A DNA stretch of 64,000 nt from Lysobacterales bacterium. Lineage in GTDB: Bacteria; Pseudomonadota; Gammaproteobacteria; Xanthomonadales; Rhodanobacteraceae. Shown here piece after piece: positions 45,342 to 55,323 of this stretch (its first letter is position 1; each line of letters opens with the position of its first letter). The position numbers and the translations under genes were made by a program. The stretch is from the NCBI GenBank assembly GCA_017305135.1, contig JAFKNA010000012.1, positions 51,345 to 115,344 on the forward strand, in the 5' to 3' direction. Under the pieces are notes generated by a model that saw nothing but the letters and a program-made list of their open reading frames with translations, had not been told where the DNA came from and did not search any database.

Positions 45342-46718
45342 TCAGCCCGCGCCGCGCTTCTTCACGATCAGCATCGCCAGTTCCAACGACTGCTCGTAGT
45401 TGAGGCGCGGGTCGACAGTGGATTTGTAGGCGCGGGACAGGTCCGCCTCGACCAGGTGGCGTGCTCCACCGAGGCATTCGGTGACGTTCTCGCCGGTCAG
45501 CTCCAGGTGCACGCCGCCGAGGCGGGTGCCGGCAGCGGCGTGGATGTCGAAGGCGCGCTCCAGTTCATCGCGGACGGTGCTGAAGCGGCGCGTCTTGATG
45601 CCGCTGCCGAGGGTTTCGGTGTTGCCGTGCATGGGATCGCACACCCACACCGGCTTGCGCCCGGCCGACCTGACGGCAGCCAGCAGCGGCGGCAGCGCGG
45701 CTTCGATCCTGGCGGCGCCCATGCGGTGGATGAAGGTGAGCCGGCCGGGATCGCGGTCCGGGTCGAGCACGTCCGCAAGGGCGAGGAGCTGGTCCGGGGT
45801 GACCTCCGGGCCGACCTTGACCGCGACCGGGTTCCTGATGCCACGGAAATATTCGACGTGCGCGCCGTCGAGCTGGGCGGTGCGCATGCCGATCCACGGA
45901 AAATGCGTGGACAGGTTGAACCAGCCCCACTGCCGCGGCACCTGCCGGGTCAGGGCCTGCTCGTAGTGCAGCACGAGCGCCTCGTGCGAGGTGTAGAAAT
46001 CCACGCGCTGGTAGCTGCCGATGGACTTGCCGGCGAGGGTTTCCATGAAGCGGAGCGAGGCGCCGATCGCCTCGACCGTGCGGCGGTATTCTTCCTGCAG
46101 CGGGGAGTGCTCGACCCAGGCGAAGTCCCAGTACTCGGGATGGTGCAGATCCGCGAAACCGCCGTCGATCAGCGCGCGCACGAAGTTCATCGTCATCGCC
46201 GAGCGGGCGTGCCCGGTCAGCAGGCGCCTGGGATCCGGGCGGCGCGCGGCGGCGCTGAATTCACAGCGGTTGACGAGATCGCCGCGGTAGCTCGGCAGCG
46301 ACACGCCATCGCGCGTCTCCAGATCCGCCGAGCGCGGCTTGGCGTACTGGCCGGCGAAGCGGCCGACGCGCACCACCGGCATCTGCAGGCCGTGCACCAG
46401 CACCAGGCTCATCTGCAGCATCACCTTGAGGCGATTGGAGATCAGTGGCGAGGTGCAGTCGTCGAAGGTCTCGGCGCAATCGCCGCCCTGCAGCAGGAAG
46501 CGCTTGCCGTCCGCCGCATCGGCGAGCAGGCGCTTCAGCGAGAAGATTTCCCACGAGGTGACCAGCGGCGGCAACTCGCGCAACTGCTCCAGCACCTCCG
46601 ACAGTTCCGTCGCGTCCTCATAGGCCGGCTGCTGCCGCTGCGGTCGCTCCTGCCACGAGGCCGGCGACCAGCTGGCGGGCTCACGGACCGGCGTGAGGTG
46701 GCACGGGATCGGCTTCAT
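45342..46718 (-). CDS. 3-deoxy-7-phosphoheptulonate (DAHP) synthase, class II
   Basis: A 458-aa plant-type DAHP synthase catalysing the first shikimate step from PEP and erythrose 4-phosphate. Class II motifs: LLQGGDCAETF, VVRVGRFAGQYAKPRS, YRGDLVN, FYTSHEALVL, VWVCDPMHGNT and GGVHLELTGENVTECLGG. It stands alone, with no other aro gene nearby. Confidence 0.95.
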   Translation of the reverse strand: MKPIPCHLTPVREPASWSPASWQERPQRQQPAYEDATELSEVLEQLRELPPLVTSWEIFSLKRLLADAADGKRFLLQGGDCAETFDDCTSPLISNRLKVMLQMSLVLVHGLQMPVVRVGRFAGQYAKPRSADLETRDGVSLPSYRGDLVNRCEFSAAARRPDPRRLLTGHARSAMTMNFVRALIDGGFADLHHPEYWDFAWVEHSPLQEEYRRTVEAIGASLRFMETLAGKSIGSYQRVDFYTSHEALVLHYEQALTRQVPRQWGWFNLSTHFPWIGMRTAQLDGAHVEYFRGIRNPVAVKVGPEVTPDQLLALADVLDPDRDPGRLTFIHRMGAARIEAALPPLLAAVRSAGRKPVWVCDPMHGNTETLGSGIKTRRFSTVRDELERAFDIHAAAGTRLGGVHLELTGENVTECLGGARHLVEADLSRAYKSTVDPRLNYEQSLELAMLIVKKRGAG

Positions 46719-46786
46719 CGGCGCTCATGCTGCAGTGCGGAAAATCCATCATGCCACGGCGAATCCGCCGATGCACGGAGTGCGCT

Positions 46787-47302
46787 TCACGCCGCCCGGC
46801 GGCGGCGAAAGCCCGCCCACAATGCGCTGGCGCCGAGCAGCACGAACCAGATCAGCGTCCAGGCCGGCATGGTGAGGCCGAGGAAGGTCCAGTCGATCTC
46901 CCCGCAATCGCCGGTCGCCATGAAGGCCTTCTTGATGGCCTCGGCCACGGGGAAGGTGTCGAGCAGGTAGTTGAGGCCCGGCCCGCAGCCGGCCAGCATC
47001 GGGTCCTGCGGCGTGAACTGCACGATGAGGTGGCGGATGGCGACCACCGCTCCCGTGGCGCAGGCGATGGCCACGAGGACCGCGTAGATGCGGCGGCCGG
47101 TCGCGCCCGGACCGTGCACGGCGCCGATGAAGAACACGAGGCCCGCGGCAATGAACGCGACGCGCTGGAAGATGCACTTGGGACAGGGCTCCACCCCCAT
47201 CTGGAACTGCTCGAACAGCGCGTAGGCGAGCAGCGCCGCGCAGGCGAGGCCGCCGACCAGGAACTGCACGCGGAAGGGCCAGGCGAAGGGGTTGGCTTTC
47301 AT
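46787..47302 (-). CDS. dsbB: Disulfide bond formation protein B
   Basis: A 171-aa inner-membrane quinone reductase that reoxidises DsbA. Four membrane helices are visible. The first redox pair is CPKC (40-43), in EPCPKCIFQRVAF. The second pair is C106 (MLAGCGPGL) and C133 (TGDCGEIDW), the latter near the fourth helix. ATG 47302 is preferred, because AGGTGG lies 6 nt upstream; another ATG at 47308 leaves no space for it. Confidence 0.93.
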   Translation of the reverse strand: MKANPFAWPFRVQFLVGGLACAALLAYALFEQFQMGVEPCPKCIFQRVAFIAAGLVFFIGAVHGPGATGRRIYAVLVAIACATGAVVAIRHLIVQFTPQDPMLAGCGPGLNYLLDTFPVAEAIKKAFMATGDCGEIDWTFLGLTMPAWTLIWFVLLGASALWAGFRRRRAA

Positions 47303-47345
47303 TTGCATCCACCTGCTGAGGGACAAGGAGCCGATGCTGCCACGA

Positions 47346-48539
47346 CTACAGGAAGAAGTGGCCGCCGACCATGCCGGCAAAGACGAAGATCGCGAGCACC
47401 AGCCAGAGTGCGAACGTTGCGTATTCGATCAGCGCGCCGCGCTGTTCGCGAAAGGCCAGCCACAACACGAACGGCACCAGCACGTAGCGCTGCTCGATCA
47501 GCCACGAGGCGGCCAGGAACACCGCCGCGAAGACGTAGAGCCAGGCCGCCCCCGGCGGACGCAGGCGGGTGAACGCCAGCCCGCAGGCGGCCGCCGTCGC
47601 CACCAGGCCGAATGCTGCCCGCCACAGCGGCTGCCCGTCGACCGCGAGCAGCAGCCCGTTGCGGATGTAGAACCAGGGCCACACCGTGTTGTAGGGGTTG
47701 TCGACGTGGAAGCCCCACCAGAACACCGCGAACACCGCCGGCGGCACGAGCGCCAACCAGGGCCGGCGCTTCGTCGCGCCGAGGAAATCGCGCCAGCCCG
47801 CGACCACCTGCAGGGGCAGCAGCACGCCGGCGAGGAACAGTGCGAAAAAGATGTTGCCGAGGTGCAGGCTGAGATCCGGATGCAGCGCGGCCTGTCCGCT
47901 GGAGAGCGAGATCGAGCCATTCCAGGCCCAGAACCCGACGAAGCCCGCCACCGGCAGGAGATAGGGCGCGCCGGTGGCGAGGATGATTCGCCAGCCACCG
48001 ATGCCCCGTTCGCGCCACAGCGGCCACACCGCCAGCGCCGCAAGGCAGCCGACCCAGACCACCTCGTGCTGGCGCACGCCGACCAGCAGCAGCAAGGCCA
48101 GCGCGGAGAGCACATGGTGCTGGCGCAAGGTCGCCCATGTCGCCCACAGCAGCAGGACGAGCGCGAACACGTCGGTGTAGACGATGAAGAACAGCGGCAC
48201 CAGCACCGGCAGCACCAGCCACTGCGCGGTCGCCAGGGTTTCGCTGCCGGGCCACAGGTGCCGTCGCAGCGCATGGAAGCCCGCCGTGGCCAGCAGGCCG
48301 AAGCCGGCATTGGCCAGCCGCGCCGCATCCAGCGAAGCGGCACCGCACAGGCGCAGGATCGCCGCCGTAACGGCGTGGAAACCGGGGATGGTGGTGAGGT
48401 CCGGCAGTGCGCGATAGTCGCCGCGCAGGAGCAGGACGATCTGCGGGTAATGGTTCACCTCGTCGGTGAACATGCCGCTGCGGTGGCGCATGATGGCGAT
48501 CGCCGCGACATAGAGCACGCCGAGGCCGATGCCGAGCAC
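47346..48539 (-). CDS. Polytopic membrane protein resembling DIE2/ALG10-type glucosyltransferase
   Basis: About 397 aa with roughly ten membrane helices. The first periplasmic loop, MFTDEVNHYPQIVLLLRGDY followed by TIPGFHAVTAAILRL, resembles the DE.xHxPQ and TTPGLY loop of ALG10. Later features include VRQHEVVWVG and the C-terminal IEQRYVLVPFVLWLAFR. Eukaryotic ALG10 adds the last glucose to lipid-linked oligosaccharide; the bacterial acceptor is unknown. The start is uncertain: the frame is open to 48623, but that runs through the rplQ terminator, so GTG 48539, just before the first helix, is used. Confidence 0.6.
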   Translation of the reverse strand: MLGIGLGVLYVAAIAIMRHRSGMFTDEVNHYPQIVLLLRGDYRALPDLTTIPGFHAVTAAILRLCGAASLDAARLANAGFGLLATAGFHALRRHLWPGSETLATAQWLVLPVLVPLFFIVYTDVFALVLLLWATWATLRQHHVLSALALLLLVGVRQHEVVWVGCLAALAVWPLWRERGIGGWRIILATGAPYLLPVAGFVGFWAWNGSISLSSGQAALHPDLSLHLGNIFFALFLAGVLLPLQVVAGWRDFLGATKRRPWLALVPPAVFAVFWWGFHVDNPYNTVWPWFYIRNGLLLAVDGQPLWRAAFGLVATAAACGLAFTRLRPPGAAWLYVFAAVFLAASWLIEQRYVLVPFVLWLAFREQRGALIEYATFALWLVLAIFVFAGMVGGHFFL

Positions 48540-48565
48540 CCATTCGGGCCGCGCCCATCGCGCAC

Positions 48566-48594
48566 AAGAAAAACCCCGGGCGGGCCGGGGTTCG
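48566..48594 (-). terminator. Rho-independent terminator of the alpha operon
   Basis: On the minus strand AACCCCGG-CCCGC-CCGGGGTT is followed by TTTCTTG, 28 bp after the rplQ stop. It ends the ribosomal block and separates it from the membrane-protein gene downstream. Confidence 0.85.
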
Positions 48595-48619
48595 TTCTCG
48601 GAGCATGGCGCGGAAACGG

Positions 48620-49006
48620 TCAATCCTCGACCGGTTCGGCGTCACGACGCGGCCGGTCGACCAGTTCGACGTAGGCCATCGGCGCGTTGTCGCCGGCACG
48701 GTTGCCGCACTTCAGGAGGCGCAGGTAACCGCCCGGACGCTCGCGATAGCGCGGCCCGAGTTCGACGAACAGCTTGCCGACCGCTTCCTTGTCGCGCAGG
48801 CGCGCGAAGGCGAGGCGGCGGTTGGCGACACCGTCGGTCTTGGCCAGCGTGATGAGCGGTTCGGCGACGCGACGCAGCTCCTTGGCCTTGGGCAGCGTGG
48901 TGCGGATGAGCTCGTGCTTGAACAGCGACGCGGCCATGTTCTTGAACATCGCTTCGCGATGGCTGCTGGTACGGCTGAACTTGCGACCAGACTTCTGGTG
49001 GCGCAT
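48620..49006 (-). CDS. rplQ: 50S ribosomal protein L17
   Basis: 128 aa, starting [20 protein letters not shown]; the middle helix [19 protein letters not shown] is characteristic. Last gene of the alpha operon, followed by a terminator. The 249-bp gap to rpoA contains a single copy (49111-49132) of the palindromic core found in the 64-bp array. Confidence 0.97.
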   Translation of the reverse strand: MRHQKSGRKFSRTSSHREAMFKNMAASLFKHELIRTTLPKAKELRRVAEPLITLAKTDGVANRRLAFARLRDKEAVGKLFVELGPRYRERPGGYLRLLKCGNRAGDNAPMAYVELVDRPRRDAEPVED

Positions 49007-49255
49007 GGTGGAATCCTCTTGTCTCGATTGTTATGAAGTACCGGCGCTTGTGTCCGGTACCCCGCGGTTACCCGCTGGTTATCAGCCTTGTTGGAACGGG
49101 CTGTTCTTTGAAAGTGCGGCCATGGATGGCCGCTCCTGGATCTCAACGAAGACCGTAACGCGTCCTCGCGCAGCCAACTGGCCGCAGCAGCGATCAAGGA
49201 CGATCGCAAAAACAAACCATGGGACGCCACGCACACGGTGACGTCAAGCCGGAAA
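49007..49255. other. rplQ-rpoA spacer with a solitary palindromic repeat
   Basis: AGTGCGGCCATGGATGGCCGCT (49113-49134) is the hairpin core GGCCAT-GG-ATGGCC also seen at 50991-51310, 55278-55301 and 56733-56754. A second inverted motif (GTACCGG...CCGGTACC near 49037-49060) is present. In transcripts these would form stem-loops between rpoA and rplQ. Confidence 0.6.
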
Positions 49256-50254
49256 TCAGCCCAACTGCATCCCGTGCACCAGCCCCGGCGGGGGCCAGCT
49301 GTCCAGCTTCATGCCGAGCTGCAGGCCGCGCTGGTACAGCACGTCCTTGATCTCGGTCAGCGACTTCTTGCCGAGGTTGGGGGTCTTGAGAAGCTCCACC
49401 TCGGTCTTCTGCACCAGGTCGCCGATGTAGTAGATGCTCTCCGCCTTGAGGCAGTTGGCCGAACGCACGGTGAGCTCGAGATCGTCGATCGGACGCAGTA
49501 GCACCGGGTCCACGCCGCTCTTGTCGGCCGCGGCATCCACGCTTTCACGGCGGGTGAAATCGCCGAACACGCTGATCTGGTCCTGCAGGATCTCGGCGGC
49601 GCTGCGCACCGCCTCCTCGGCATCGATGGCGCCGTTGGTCTCGACGTCCAGCACCAGCTTGTCGAGGTCGGTGCGCTGCTCGAGGCGGGCGCTGTCGACG
49701 TTGTAGGCGACGCGGCGCACCGGGCAGAACGAGGCGTCGAGCTGCAGGCGGCCGATCGGGCGCGCTTCCTCATCGGGCAGGCGGCGCGCGGTGGCCGGCT
49801 GGTAGCCGATGCCGCGGGCGACCTTGAGGCGCATGTTGAGCTCGATGTCCTTGGTCAGGTGGCAAAGCACCTGCTCCGGGTTCACGATCTCCACCGTATG
49901 GTCGACCTTGATGTCGCCCGCCTTGACCACGCCCTTGCCCTTGCGGGACAGCGTGAGCGTGGTTTCATCCACGCCGTGCAGGCGGATGGCGACGTCCTTG
50001 AGGTTGAGCAGGACCTCGACGACGTCTTCCTGCAGGCCTTCCAGCGTGGTGTATTCGTGCAGCACGCCGTCGATCTCGACTTCCACGATCGCGGCGCCGG
50101 GAATCGACGACAGCAGCACGCGACGCAGCGCATTGCCGAGCGTGTGGCCGAAGCCGCGCTCCAGCGGTTCGACGACGACGCGCGCGCGAACGGGGCTGAT
50201 GCGCTCTACCTGAATGCCGCGGGGGCGCAGTACGTTGATTGACGATCCCGTCAT
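49256..50254 (-). CDS. rpoA: RNA polymerase alpha subunit
   Basis: 332 aa. N-terminal assembly domain ([22 protein letters not shown]) and C-terminal domain with the 265-type determinant region ([22 protein letters not shown]). Positioned between rpsD and rplQ as in other gammaproteobacteria. Confidence 0.98.
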   Translation of the reverse strand: MTGSSINVLRPRGIQVERISPVRARVVVEPLERGFGHTLGNALRRVLLSSIPGAAIVEVEIDGVLHEYTTLEGLQEDVVEVLLNLKDVAIRLHGVDETTLTLSRKGKGVVKAGDIKVDHTVEIVNPEQVLCHLTKDIELNMRLKVARGIGYQPATARRLPDEEARPIGRLQLDASFCPVRRVAYNVDSARLEQRTDLDKLVLDVETNGAIDAEEAVRSAAEILQDQISVFGDFTRRESVDAAADKSGVDPVLLRPIDDLELTVRSANCLKAESIYYIGDLVQKTEVELLKTPNLGKKSLTEIKDVLYQRGLQLGMKLDSWPPPGLVHGMQLG

Positions 50255-50332
50255 AAGTGTTGACTCCAGGAACCCTGCCGGATCCCTTAAATGGTGTGTG
50301 TATCGCGGAAAACCAGTGCCGGCCGAGGCCGC

Positions 50333-50965
50333 TTACTTCGAATACAGCTCGATGATCAGGCTTTCGTTGATGTCCGACGGCAGGTCGGCCCGCTCCGGCA
50401 GTGCCTTCAGGAGGCCGCTGGCCTTCTTCGCATCCACTTCCATCCAGGCCGGGACCAGGTCCATCTCCTGCGAGACGGTCAGGGCCTCCTGCACGCGGAG
50501 CTGGCTCCTGGCGCGCTCGGACAGGGCGATCTCGTCACCCGCACGAACCTGGTAGGACGGCAGGTTGACCTTCTTGCCGTTGACCCGGACACCCTCGTGC
50601 GAGACGAGCTGGCGGGCCTGGGCGCGGGTGACCGCGAAACCCATGCGGTAGACGACATTGTCCAGGCGCGCCTCCAGCATGCGCAGGAGGTTCTCGCCGG
50701 CGTTGCCCTTCTGCGCCGTCGCCTTCTGGTAGTACGAGTGGAACTGGCGCTCCAGCAGGCCGTACATGCGCTTGACCTTCTGCTTCTCGCGCAGCTGCAC
50801 GCCATAGTCGGACAGGCGCCCGCGGCGCGCGCCGCCCGCGCCATGCTGGCCGGGCTTCTGTTCCAGCTTGCACTTGGAATCGATCGCGCGCGCCGGGCTC
50901 TTCAGGCTGAGGTCGGCACCTTCGCGGCGCGCCAGCTTGCAGGTAGGTCCAATGTAACGAGCCAT
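50333..50965 (-). CDS. rpsD: 30S ribosomal protein S4
   Basis: 210 aa starting [20 protein letters not shown]4 core [12 protein letters not shown] and the S4 RNA-binding domain [32 protein letters not shown]4 is the translational repressor of the alpha operon in other gammaproteobacteria. The frame extends upstream through the tandem repeats, but the conserved start is 50965. Confidence 0.98.
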   Translation of the reverse strand: MARYIGPTCKLARREGADLSLKSPARAIDSKCKLEQKPGQHGAGGARRGRLSDYGVQLREKQKVKRMYGLLERQFHSYYQKATAQKGNAGENLLRMLEARLDNVVYRMGFAVTRAQARQLVSHEGVRVNGKKVNLPSYQVRAGDEIALSERARSQLRVQEALTVSQEMDLVPAWMEVDAKKASGLLKALPERADLPSDINESLIIELYSK

Positions 50966-50990
50966 CAGGAGTTCTCTATGTATTTTGAAA

Positions 50991-51310
50991 GTCCGGCCAT
51001 GGATGGCCGGTTTTTGATCTTCGCGATCAGGGACGATCGCACTGGTCCCGCCAAGTCCGGCCATGGATGGCCGGTTTTTGATCTTCGCGATCAGGGACGA
51101 TCGCACTGGTCCCGCAAAGTCCGGCCATGGATGGCCGGTTTTTGATCTTCGCGATCAGGGATGATCGCACTGGTCCTGCCAAGTCCGGCCATGGATGGCC
51201 GGTTTTTGATCTTCGCGATCAGGGATGATCGCACTGGTCCCGCCAAGTCCGTCCATGAATGGCCGGTTCTCGATTCTCGCGATCACGGATGATCGCACTG
51301 GTCCCGCGAG
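50991..51310. repeat. Five 64-bp tandem repeats between rpsK and rpsD
   Basis: Units start at 50991, 51055, 51119, 51183 and 51247, exactly 64 bp apart, and a degenerate sixth begins near 51311. Units 1-4 are nearly identical; the fifth has drifted. Each holds the palindrome CCGGCCATGGATGGCCGG, then TTTTTGATCTTCGCGATC and GATCGCACTGGTCCCGC. They fill most of a 402-bp gap in a cluster whose other gaps are far shorter. They are transcribed with the operon and would give five serial stem-loops. No stop-free frame with coding character exists. Confidence 0.95.
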
Positions 51311-51367
51311 ATCCGGGCCTTGGCTGGCCGGGTACCTTGACTGGCGGATCCGGGCGGATCGCCGGGA

Positions 51368-51760
51368 TCAGACCCTGCGCTTCTTGGGCGGACGGCAGCC
51401 GTTGTGCGGGATCGGCGTCACGTCGATGATGTTGGTGACCTTGTAGCCCGCGTTGTTGAGCGCGCGCACGGCCGACTCGCGGCCCGGGCCCGGCCCCTTG
51501 ATGCGCACTTCCACCGTCTTGATGCCGTAATCGGCAGCCGCGCGCGCGGCCTTGTCGGCGGCGACCTGGGCGGCGAACGGGGTGGACTTGCGCGAACCGC
51601 GGAAACCGGCGCCGCCGGCAGTCGCCCAGGAAAGCGCGTTGCCCTGGCGGTCGGTGATGGTGACCACGGTGTTGTTGAAGGAAGCCTGCACGTGGGCGAC
51701 CGCATCGGTCACCACGCGCCGGATCTTCTTCTTGCTCTTGCCTGCAGCCGGCTTGTTCAT
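51368..51760 (-). CDS. rpsK: 30S ribosomal protein S11
   Basis: 130 aa: basic N-terminus [15 protein letters not shown], then [19 protein letters not shown] and the C-terminal [17 protein letters not shown]. Separated from rpsM by 21 bp and from rpsD by the tandem repeat array. Confidence 0.98.
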   Translation of the reverse strand: MNKPAAGKSKKKIRRVVTDAVAHVQASFNNTVVTITDRQGNALSWATAGGAGFRGSRKSTPFAAQVAADKAARAAADYGIKTVEVRIKGPGPGRESAVRALNNAGYKVTNIIDVTPIPHNGCRPPKKRRV

Positions 51761-51781
51761 GGATTCTCGGATCGTCTGTGA

Positions 51782-52138
51782 TTACTTGCGGATGGCGCGG
51801 CGCGGGCCCTTGCGGGTGCGCGCATTGGTACGGGTGCGCTGGCCGCGCAGCGGCAGGCCGCGGCGATGGCGCAGGCCACGGTAGGTGCCGAGGTCGATCA
51901 GGCGCTTGATGGACATGCCGATCTCGCGGCGCAGGTCACCCTCGACGATGAAGCGGCCGATTTCCTGGCGCAGCTTTTCGACGTCGGCTTCGGCGAGATC
52001 GCGGATCTTGGTGGCCGGATCGACACCTGCACTCGCACACACCAGCTTGGCGCGCGAGCGACCGATGCCGTAGATGCCCTGCAGGCCGATCACGACATGC
52101 TTCTGGACCGGAAGGTTTACACCCGCAATGCGAGCCAT
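51782..52138 (-). CDS. rpsM: 30S ribosomal protein S13
   Basis: 118 aa starting [30 protein letters not shown] and the C-terminal [24 protein letters not shown]. First gene after secY; rpmJ, present here in many enterics, is missing. The 105-bp secY-rpsM spacer shows no short ORF for L36. Confidence 0.98.
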   Translation of the reverse strand: MARIAGVNLPVQKHVVIGLQGIYGIGRSRAKLVCASAGVDPATKIRDLAEADVEKLRQEIGRFIVEGDLRREIGMSIKRLIDLGTYRGLRHRRGLPLRGQRTRTNARTRKGPRRAIRK

Positions 52139-52243
52139 GCTTGTTGATCTCCGAAAAAGCAATGTTGGAAGCGCAGGAAACTGCGCATTGTATCGTCAAA
52201 CGACCCGCCGCGAAACCCCGTCGCGGCGAGCCGGTGCGCAGCC

Positions 52244-53557
52244 TCAGCGGCCGCGCAGGTTGGCCTTCTTGAGCAGGCTCTCGTACTGGTGCGAGACCAG
52301 ATGCGCCTGCACCTGGGCGGCGAAGTCCATCACCACCACCACGACGATGAGCAGCGAGGTGCCACCGAAGTAGAACGGCACGTGCCAGGCGTTGCGCAGG
52401 AGGTCCGGCACCAGGCAGACCGCGACCAGGTACAGCGCGCCGGCGCCGGTCAGGCGGGTCAGCACGCCGTCGATGTAGTCGGCCGTCGCCCGCCCGGGGC
52501 GGAGGCCCGGAATCAGCGCGCCGGAACGCTTCAGGTTGTCCGCCGTTTCCTGGGAGTTGAAGGTCAGCGCGGTGTAGAAGAACGCGAAGATGATGATCAG
52601 CAGCGCGTTCAGCACCAGGTAGAGCGGCTCCCCGGGCGCCAGCGACGCCGTCATCATCTGCAGCCAGCGCACGTCGTTGGAACTGGTGAGCCAGGTGGCC
52701 GCGGTGGCCGGGAACATCAGCAGCGAGGTCGAGAAGATCGGCGGGATCACGCCCGACATGTTGATCTTGAGCGGCAGGTGCGAGCTCTGGTTCATGTACG
52801 CCTTGCCGGCGCCACCCTGCCGACGCGCGTAGTTCACGGTGATGCGTCGCTGGCCGGACTCCACGAACACCACGAACGCGGTCACCAGCAGCACCAGGGC
52901 GAAGATGATGAGCACGCGCAGGATCGGCATCTCGCCGCTTTGCGCCATGCCGAGCGTGTGCACCACGGCAGCCGGCAGGCCGGCAACGATGCCAGCGAAG
53001 ATCAGCAGCGAGATGCCGTTGCCGACGCCGCGCTCGGTCATCTGCTCGCCGAGCCACATCAGGAACATGGTGCCGGTGGTGAGGCCGATGATCGTGGTGA
53101 GCACGAAGCTCGGCCCCGGCGCATACACCACACCCTGCTGCAACTGCAGCATCGAAGCCACGCCGAAGGACTGGAACACCGACAGCCCCAGCGTGCCCAT
53201 GCGCGTGTACGTGGTGAGCTTCTGGCGCCCGGATTCGCCTTCCTTGCGCAGCGCCTGCCAGCTCGGGATCACCGCGGCGAACATCTGCACCACGATGGAT
53301 GCGGAGATGTACGGGATGACGCCAAGGGCGAACACCGACATGCGCTCGAGCGCGCCGCCCGAGAACATGTTGAACATGTCGAGCAGCCCGCCCGAGCTCC
53401 TGATCAGGTCCGCCATCCGCGCCGGATCGACGCCCGGCAGCGGAATGAACGAACCGAGTCGGAACACGACCAGCGCGCCGACCACGAACAGCAGGCGCTG
53501 CTTGAGCTCGGTGAGCTTGCCGAGCGACGCCAGCGGGTTGGACTGTGATGCGGCCAC
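52244..53557 (-). CDS. secY: Protein translocase subunit SecY
   Basis: 437 aa with ten membrane helices forming the Sec channel. Recognised by [41 protein letters not shown] and GMFLMW-type later helices. It lies between rplO and rpsM, the usual spc operon position. Confidence 0.98.
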   Translation of the reverse strand: MAASQSNPLASLGKLTELKQRLLFVVGALVVFRLGSFIPLPGVDPARMADLIRSSGGLLDMFNMFSGGALERMSVFALGVIPYISASIVVQMFAAVIPSWQALRKEGESGRQKLTTYTRMGTLGLSVFQSFGVASMLQLQQGVVYAPGPSFVLTTIIGLTTGTMFLMWLGEQMTERGVGNGISLLIFAGIVAGLPAAVVHTLGMAQSGEMPILRVLIIFALVLLVTAFVVFVESGQRRITVNYARRQGGAGKAYMNQSSHLPLKINMSGVIPPIFSTSLLMFPATAATWLTSSNDVRWLQMMTASLAPGEPLYLVLNALLIIIFAFFYTALTFNSQETADNLKRSGALIPGLRPGRATADYIDGVLTRLTGAGALYLVAVCLVPDLLRNAWHVPFYFGGTSLLIVVVVVMDFAAQVQAHLVSHQYESLLKKANLRGR

Positions 53558-53560
53558 GGG

Positions 53561-53995
53561 TTACTCCACGCTGCCGCCGGCAGCCTCGATGGCGGCCCTG
53601 GCACCGGCCGTCACGGCGATGCCGACCAGCTTCACTGCGCGCTTGATCTCGCCCTTCTTGACGATCTTGGCACGCCGGGCGCGCTTCTCGACCAGGCCGG
53701 CGGCCTTGAGCGCCGCGAAATCGACCTGGTCCAGATCCAGTCCGTCCAGACGGTACAGCAGCACTTCGCTGACGTCAGCGGCCATGCGCGAGCGGAATCC
53801 GATCTTTGGCAGGCGGCGCTGCAGCGGCATCTGGCCACCTTCGAAACCGGCCTTGACCTTGCCCTTGCCCGAGCGGGCGTACTGGCCCTTGTGGCCGCGA
53901 CCGGCGGTCTTGCCGAGTCCCGAACCGATGCCGCGGCCGACGCGGGTGCGCTCCTTGCGGGCGCCGTCAGCAGGCTTTAGGGAATTGAGACGCAT
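53561..53995 (-). CDS. rplO: 50S ribosomal protein L15
   Basis: 144 aa: [42 protein letters not shown] and [17 protein letters not shown]. Three bp upstream of secY. Confidence 0.98.
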   Translation of the reverse strand: MRLNSLKPADGARKERTRVGRGIGSGLGKTAGRGHKGQYARSGKGKVKAGFEGGQMPLQRRLPKIGFRSRMAADVSEVLLYRLDGLDLDQVDFAALKAAGLVEKRARRAKIVKKGEIKRAVKLVGIAVTAGARAAIEAAGGSVE

Positions 53996-54021
53996 CTTTC
54001 TTGCTCCGGTGAGGTGGCGGC

Positions 54022-54216
54022 TTATGCGCCTTCTTCGACTCGCACGAGGTAGTTGACCTGGTTGATCAGGCCACGTACCGACGGCGAATCCTTCAGTTCG
54101 CGCACGTCATTGAGCTTGCGCAGGCCGAGCGCTCGCACGCTCAGGCGGTGCGTCCGCTTGCAGCTGATCAGGCTCTTGACCAGGCGCACGCGGATGGTCT
54201 TGTCTGCATTACTCAT
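54022..54216 (-). CDS. rpmD: 50S ribosomal protein L30
   Basis: 64 aa starting [44 protein letters not shown] is the L30 core. Its start overlaps rpsE by 8 nt. Confidence 0.96.
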   Translation of the reverse strand: MSNADKTIRVRLVKSLISCKRTHRLSVRALGLRKLNDVRELKDSPSVRGLINQVNYLVRVEEGA

Positions 54217-54721
54217 TGCCAAGTACCTCGTCGACCGTCTTGCCGCGCTTGGACGCGATGCTCTCGGGAGAGACCATGGACTGCAGGCCATTGATGGTCG
54301 CGCGCACGAGGTTGATCGGATTGCGCGATCCGACCGCCTTGGCCAGCACGTTCTTCACGCCGACCACTTCGAGGACCGCACGCATTGCGCCGCCGGCGAT
54401 CACGCCGGTACCTTCCGAAGCGGGCTGCATGTAGACACGCGCCGCGCCGTGGTTGGCCTTGACGGCGTGGAACAGCGTGCCGTTGTTGAGATCGATGCGG
54501 ACCATGCCCTTGCGCGCACGTTCCATGGCCTTGGAGATGGCGACCGGCACCTCGCGTGCCTTGCCGTAACCGAAGCCGACCCGGCCTTCGCCGTCGCCCA
54601 CAACGGTGAGGGCGGTGAAGCTCATCTGGCGGCCACCCTTGACGGTCTTCGCCACGCGGTTTACCGCGATCAGCTTCTCCTGGAAGCCATCCGCGCTCTC
54701 GCGCTCATTTGGATTTGCCAT
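54209..54721 (-). CDS. rpsE: 30S ribosomal protein S5
   Basis: 170 aa: [21 protein letters not shown] (S5 RNA-binding motif), [23 protein letters not shown] and a C-terminal [20 protein letters not shown]. Involved in decoding fidelity. Confidence 0.98.
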   Translation of the reverse strand: MANPNERESADGFQEKLIAVNRVAKTVKGGRQMSFTALTVVGDGEGRVGFGYGKAREVPVAISKAMERARKGMVRIDLNNGTLFHAVKANHGAARVYMQPASEGTGVIAGGAMRAVLEVVGVKNVLAKAVGSRNPINLVRATINGLQSMVSPESIASKRGKTVDEVLGNE

Positions 54722-54794
54722 GTTTCACCTGTCTGCCGCTCACGGAGGATGCGGACTTCTGCTTGCGGCGTAGCCGCTTGGAGTTGTGTGTACC

Positions 54795-54873
54795 GCGGTG
54801 ATTCGGGATTCGGGTTTGGGGATTGGAAGGAGCGGGCTCTGTCGAATCCCCAATCCCCAATCACCAATCCCGG
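54795..54873. repeat. Facing GATTCGGGATT / AATCCCCAATCCC repeats between rplR and rpsE
   Basis: GATTCGGGATTCGGGTTTGG (from about 54800) faces AATCCCCAATCCCCAATCAC (from about 54845) and can pair as a long imperfect stem. Equivalent pairs lie at 56316-56397 and 62794-62881 in this cluster, single arms at 22841-22870 and 63808-63838. Confidence 0.75.
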
Positions 54874-54876
54874 CCC

Positions 54877-55230
54877 TTAAAACTTCAATCCCGCCTCGCG
54901 CGCCGCGTCGGCGAGCGCCTGGATGCGGCCGTGATAGCGGTAGCCCGAGCGGTCGAAGGCGACGCTGTCGATGCCGGCCTTGAGCGCCAGCTCGGCCACC
55001 GCCTTGCCCACTGCCGCCGCGGCGGCCTTGTTCTTGGTGCCCTTGAGGCCCTCGGCCAGCGGCTTCTGCACGGTCGATGCCGCCGCCACGACGGAATGGC
55101 CGTCCGCGCTGAACACCTGCGCATAGATGTGCTGCGAGCTGCGATGCACCGACAGGCGCGGCACGCCCAGGGTGCGGATATGGCTGCGCGTGGACCTGGC
55201 CCGGCGCAGACGTGCAATGTTCTTCTTCAC
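54877..55230 (-). CDS. rplR: 50S ribosomal protein L18
   Basis: 117 aa starting at GTG 55230 ([19 protein letters not shown]). This start is chosen because GGAG lies 8 nt upstream and the L18 N-terminus aligns there; the open frame to 55305 only reads through a repeat. 5S-binding features [14 protein letters not shown] and [23 protein letters not shown] are present. Confidence 0.96.
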   Translation of the reverse strand: MKKNIARLRRARSTRSHIRTLGVPRLSVHRSSQHIYAQVFSADGHSVVAAASTVQKPLAEGLKGTKNKAAAAAVGKAVAELALKAGIDSVAFDRSGYRYHGRIQALADAAREAGLKF

Positions 55231-55277
55231 TTCGGTTCTCCGGGAAGCTGAAAGCTGGAATGTGCTGCTTCTGTTGG

Positions 55278-55301
55278 AAGTGCGGCCATGGATGGCCGCT
55301 T
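55278..55301. repeat. Solitary palindromic repeat between rplF and rplR
   Basis: AAGTGCGGCCATGGATGGCCGCTT, the same core as in the 64-bp tandem units at 50991-51310. Confidence 0.7.
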
Positions 55302-55323
55302 CCACACGCAGGGACAGCGTACC

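Noticed and set aside
50991-51310. CRISPR array
   Set aside because: The 64-bp units are contiguous with no unique spacers, and no cas genes are near; it is a tandem repeat.
52139-52243. rpmJ (L36) between secY and rpsM
   Set aside because: No short frame with the L36 cysteine pattern is present; the gene is probably elsewhere in the genome.
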